This document shows, piece by piece, positions 62,013-64,000 of a stretch of 64,000 nucleotides of DNA (position 1 is its first letter; each line of letters begins with the position of its first letter). A program made the translations under genes and the position numbers. The notes below the pieces were generated by a model, which made no database searches, was not told the DNA's origin, and worked only from the letters and a program-made list of their open reading frames with translations. The DNA is from Acidilobus sp. 7A (lineage in GTDB: Archaea; Thermoproteota; Thermoprotei_A; Sulfolobales; Acidilobaceae): positions 248,001 to 312,000 of the forward strand of contig NZ_CP010515.1 of NCBI RefSeq assembly GCF_003431325.1. The letters are read 5' to 3'.

Positions 62013-62687
62013 AAGCGTGAACCTAGCATTCCCAAGCATCCAGTGATCGTTGTTAAAAAAGACGTAGGCCCTGCTCGGCCTGAGCGCTACTATCTCGTTC
62101 ACGTCGCTGAGGAGCTCCTCCTCGCTGTACTCATAGGCGTACCACGAGGCCCTTCCGTGCATCCTGAGGTAGACGACGCCGTTGGTGCTCCTTATAAATA
62201 CCCCCATGGGCGAGTCAACAGACACGAAGGTCACGCCAAGCCTTCTCAGGGCCTCAACGGCATCGTCCGAGAACCATGAGGGGTGCCTGAACTCCAGCGC
62301 CGCCCTCTGTCCAAGGCCTGACCTCATCACAAATGTCTCAACCCTGGACAGGTTCTCCTCAGTGTAGGCGAAGTTGGGCGGCATCTGAAAGAGGTAGAAG
62401 TCTATGAGATTGTTCATTGGCTCGAAGAGCCTCCTGAACTTGGCCCACGTGTCCGCTGCCTTATCATTAAGCCTGTGAACATGTGTTATCAGCCTGTTCA
62501 CCTTAATTGACCACCTGAGACCTGAGCCCCTCCTGGACCACGAGGTCACCTGCGAGGGGAAGGGGAACCTGTAGAACGAGGCGTTCAGCTCCACGGCGTT
62601 TAGCCCGCTGTTCTCAGCGTACCAGCCGAGGCTACCATCCTCGTTCCAGTCGTAGAGCCAGCCTGATGTACCGACGTAGACCTCCAA
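61980..62687 (-). CDS. DUF72-family protein
   Basis: TIM-barrel-like DUF72 protein, about 236 residues: VYVGTSGWLYDWNEDGS, NAVELNASFYRFP, EFRHPSWF and VYLRMHGRASWY. Function unknown; related to endonuclease IV-like folds. TTG 62687 is chosen because similarity begins there; further upstream the frame runs through an IS scar. That scar's GGGGAGGAGGTC ends four bases before the TTG and forms the ribosome binding site. Tail overlaps the PP-loop gene by 33 bases. Confidence 0.85.
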   Translation of the reverse strand: MEVYVGTSGWLYDWNEDGSLGWYAENSGLNAVELNASFYRFPFPSQVTSWSRRGSGLRWSIKVNRLITHVHRLNDKAADTWAKFRRLFEPMNNLIDFYLFQMPPNFAYTEENLSRVETFVMRSGLGQRAALEFRHPSWFSDDAVEALRRLGVTFVSVDSPMGVFIRSTNGVVYLRMHGRASWYAYEYSEEELLSDVNEIVALRPSRAYVFFNNDHWMLGNARFTLSRLLEVSKQP

Positions 62688-62752
62688 CCGACCTCCTCCC
62701 CGCCCTAAAGGGCGGGCTTTCAGCTGTAAGGCCCCTAGCTGTAGGGGGCCAG
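62688..62752 (-). mobile_element. IS200/IS605-type right-end scar before DUF72
   Basis: Minus strand: GCCCTTTAGGGC hairpin then GGGGAGGAGGTCGG, running straight into the DUF72 start. A second hairpin, GCCCCTA/TAGGGGGC (62731-62749), lies beyond it. No coding remains. Confidence 0.6.
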
Positions 62753-62765
62753 CGAGCTTATAGGA

Positions 62766-63455
62766 ATGGCGAAACTCCCTAATATTGGTGGACACGCCGC
62801 GGAGGGCGAGAAGGGCTCTGACATTGAGGCGAAGCTGACGCAGCTGAGCCCCCTGTCGCTCTACATACTCTTCCACCTTAAGAGGGCCAACGCTGACTAC
62901 GCGGGCTCGATATCTAAGGTTATCGAGGTGCCAATAGAGAAGGTTGTTGACGAGCTTGACAGGCTTGAGTCGACAGGCCTGATACAGAGGCGCGTCGGGG
63001 GCTCATCAATAAAGCGCAGTGAGGCTAGATTTAAGCTCTCCGACGAGGTACATAAGCATCACGTCTACTATGAGCTTAGCAGGGAGGGCGAGGCACTGGT
63101 CAGGGAGCTCGTGAGGGACCCCCGGAAGCTCTCAGAGTACTTTGACAGACTTGCAGGCCACAGGAACGCCCTCAAGCTGCTCCTCTTCCTCTTTGAGGCC
63201 AAGAACGAGCACGCCGGGACCCTGGCCAAGGTGGTTAATGACACGCCCTGCAACACCGTTGACCTCCTCGACAGGCTCGAGTCCCTGGGCCTTGTGGTTA
63301 AGGTCAAGGAGAAGGTCATAAAGGCCTCCCACAGGAGGGCCAAGCCGAAGCCCGAGACCAGGACGCACCACGTCTACTACAGGGTCAGCGAGATGACTAA
63401 GATGCTAATAAGGTACAGCGACCTCAGGAGAGCCTCACAGGGGGCCTACGCTTGA
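62766..63455 (+). CDS. Tandem winged-helix protein (DUF2250-like)
   Basis: 229 residues in two similar halves, each a wHTH: LYILFHLKRANADYAGSISK...LDRLESTGLIQRRV and LLLFLFEAKNEHAGTLAKV...LDRLESLGLVVKV, each followed by a segment with HHVYY. Fits DUF2250-type archaeal regulators that bind DNA; target unknown. ATG 62766 lies very close to a TATA-like GCTTATAGG, so the true start may be downstream. It overlaps ribC tail-to-tail by 21 bases. Confidence 0.7.
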   Translation: MAKLPNIGGHAAEGEKGSDIEAKLTQLSPLSLYILFHLKRANADYAGSISKVIEVPIEKVVDELDRLESTGLIQRRVGGSSIKRSEARFKLSDEVHKHHVYYELSREGEALVRELVRDPRKLSEYFDRLAGHRNALKLLLFLFEAKNEHAGTLAKVVNDTPCNTVDLLDRLESLGLVVKVKEKVIKASHRRAKPKPETRTHHVYYRVSEMTKMLIRYSDLRRASQGAYA

Positions 63456-63905
63456 TCTTCCCTGCCTGACGCCCTGGCCTGCCAGGGGCCTGAGGGCCTC
63501 CAGGCCGCCCGTGAGGAGCTTGACTAGGTTCTCAGCGTGCGCCCTGGCCCTGTTTACGGCTATCTCCCTGAGTTCCCTTGGGTCCTCAGTCTCGTCCTCG
63601 TGGACTGTGACGTCGACAACTACCTTGCCCGTAAGCACGGAGAGCATGACGAGGCCTACGCTCATAGCTATGTAGCTGTACTTGTCCACCTGGGTGGCGC
63701 CGACCCAGCCAAGCGTTATCACGCCGTCGCAACCCATGTCTATAAGCCTGCGGGCGGCGCCGGGGAGGTCCTTTATGCCGGGCACTGTGTACCTGACTAC
63801 CCTGTAGTCAGGTAGCTCCTCCCTCAGCACCTCCTCGGCGACGGAGCCCATGTCGACCCTTGAGAAGGTCGTGTCAATCACTCCAACACATCTCGACTCC
63901 GTCAC
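63435..63905 (-). CDS. ribC: Archaeal riboflavin synthase
   Basis: 156 residues, the archaeal type related to lumazine synthase. GVIDTTFSRVDMGSVAEEVL, RYTVPGIKDLPGAARRLI, CDGVITLGWVG and VDVTVHEDETEDP are diagnostic. Dismutates two lumazines to riboflavin. GTG 63905 overlaps the end of the upstream ribB-like gene by about 32 bases. C-terminus has a short Gly/Arg/Gln tail. Confidence 0.9.
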   Translation of the reverse strand: MTESRCVGVIDTTFSRVDMGSVAEEVLREELPDYRVVRYTVPGIKDLPGAARRLIDMGCDGVITLGWVGATQVDKYSYIAMSVGLVMLSVLTGKVVVDVTVHEDETEDPRELREIAVNRARAHAENLVKLLTGGLEALRPLAGQGVRQGRSSVGPL

Positions 63906-64000
63906 AGGCGTCTATCACCTCCCTGCCGCTCACCAAGGCCAGGCCCTCCCTCTCGGCTATAGCCTTAGCCTTCTCAAGGCTCAGCGAGGGGCCGCGGTCA
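63874..64000 (-). CDS. Probable 3,4-dihydroxy-2-butanone-4-phosphate synthase, C-terminal end (partial)
   Basis: The last 41 codons of a gene entering from the right edge, ending TGA 63874: SLSLEKAKAIAEREGLALVS then GREVIDAC. This resembles the C-terminus of archaeal RibB, and its overlap with ribC suggests a riboflavin operon. Too short for certainty. Confidence 0.5.
   Translation of the reverse strand, partial: DRGPSLSLEKAKAIAEREGLALVSGREVIDACDGVEMCWSD

Noticed and set aside
61980-62876. DUF72 with a 60-residue N-terminal extension
   Set aside because: The extension is translated IS scar and antisense of the next gene; family similarity and the ribosome site both place the start at 62687.
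1-64000. CRISPR arrays or cas genes
   Set aside because: No regularly spaced direct repeats and no Cas-like protein were found on either strand.

Overview
The window reads as a chromosome segment of a thermophilic crenarchaeon (Thermoproteota). Support comes from Alba, family B DNA polymerase PolB1, Rpo12, aIF1, SRP19, a TFE-beta-like Fe-S winged-helix factor, frequent TTG/GTG starts, TATA boxes placed for leaderless transcripts, and tRNA genes with crenarchaeal features. GC content is high, and a member of the Acidilobales is the best guess; that genus-level idea is inference, not proven by the sequence.

Layout. 1-2.8 kb: sugar ABC transporter (two permeases and binding protein). 2.9-9.1 kb: phosphodiesterase (frameshifted), metallo-beta-lactamase hydrolase, sirtuin, DRG-type GTPase, AbrB-PhoU-like regulator. 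9.3-12.4 kb: four-subunit 2-oxoacid:ferredoxin oxidoreductase operon. 12.5-15.5 kb: APC permease, then a junk-rich stretch with an intron-containing tRNA-Pro, tnpB debris and one copy of a 289-bp repeat. 15.5-28.8 kb: lysS, a CbiX-like gene, hemA-hemB, glmU-glmS, PEBP, TFE-beta, srp19 and a tight ahbD-ahbAB-ahbC-sirC heme cluster. 28.8-35 kb: the second (inverted) copy of the repeat, tRNA-Arg, an arginine-deiminase-family enzyme, uridine phosphorylase with a nitrilase-like pseudoenzyme, a MITE and a hydroxyacid dehydrogenase. 35-48 kb: HdrDE-like oxidoreductase, Hsp20, PAC2 protein, Asp-ligated ferredoxin, glutamine synthetase with a divergent AbrB-PhoU regulator, cmk, alba, htpX, polB1. 48-55 kb: solute symporter, unknown small genes beside glyS, agmatinase, rpo12, aIF1. 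55-60.7 kb: cobamide salvage and nucleotide-loop operon cobT-cbiS-cobY-cobD-cobS-cbiB. 60.7-64 kb: tnpB scar, asparagine-synthase-like PP-loop protein, DUF72, tandem wHTH protein, ribC and the end of ribB.

How the genes fit together. hemA/hemB start the tetrapyrrole pathway, and sirC with ahbAB/ahbC/ahbD would carry it from precorrin-2 through siroheme to heme; hemC, hemD and the uroporphyrinogen methyltransferase are not in the window. The cobamide operon contains only late steps and salvage (CbiS), with no corrin-ring genes. Agmatinase, GlnA, GlmS and the ADI-like enzyme handle nitrogen metabolites. The Por complex supplies reduced ferredoxin, with an Asp-ligated ferredoxin as a possible carrier.

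The most unusual layer is non-genic. At least eight scars of IS200/IS605-type (TnpB) elements share one right-end hairpin. Two are non-autonomous elements with matched ends, several keep only the last tnpB codons, and one appears to donate the ribosome binding site of the next gene. Three conserved genes (phosphodiesterase, hemA, polB1) each carry one frameshift that a single added base repairs, suggesting either homopolymer errors in the assembly or real decay. Two C/D box sRNA candidates and an inverted 289-bp repeat pair bracketing about 14 kb complete the picture.
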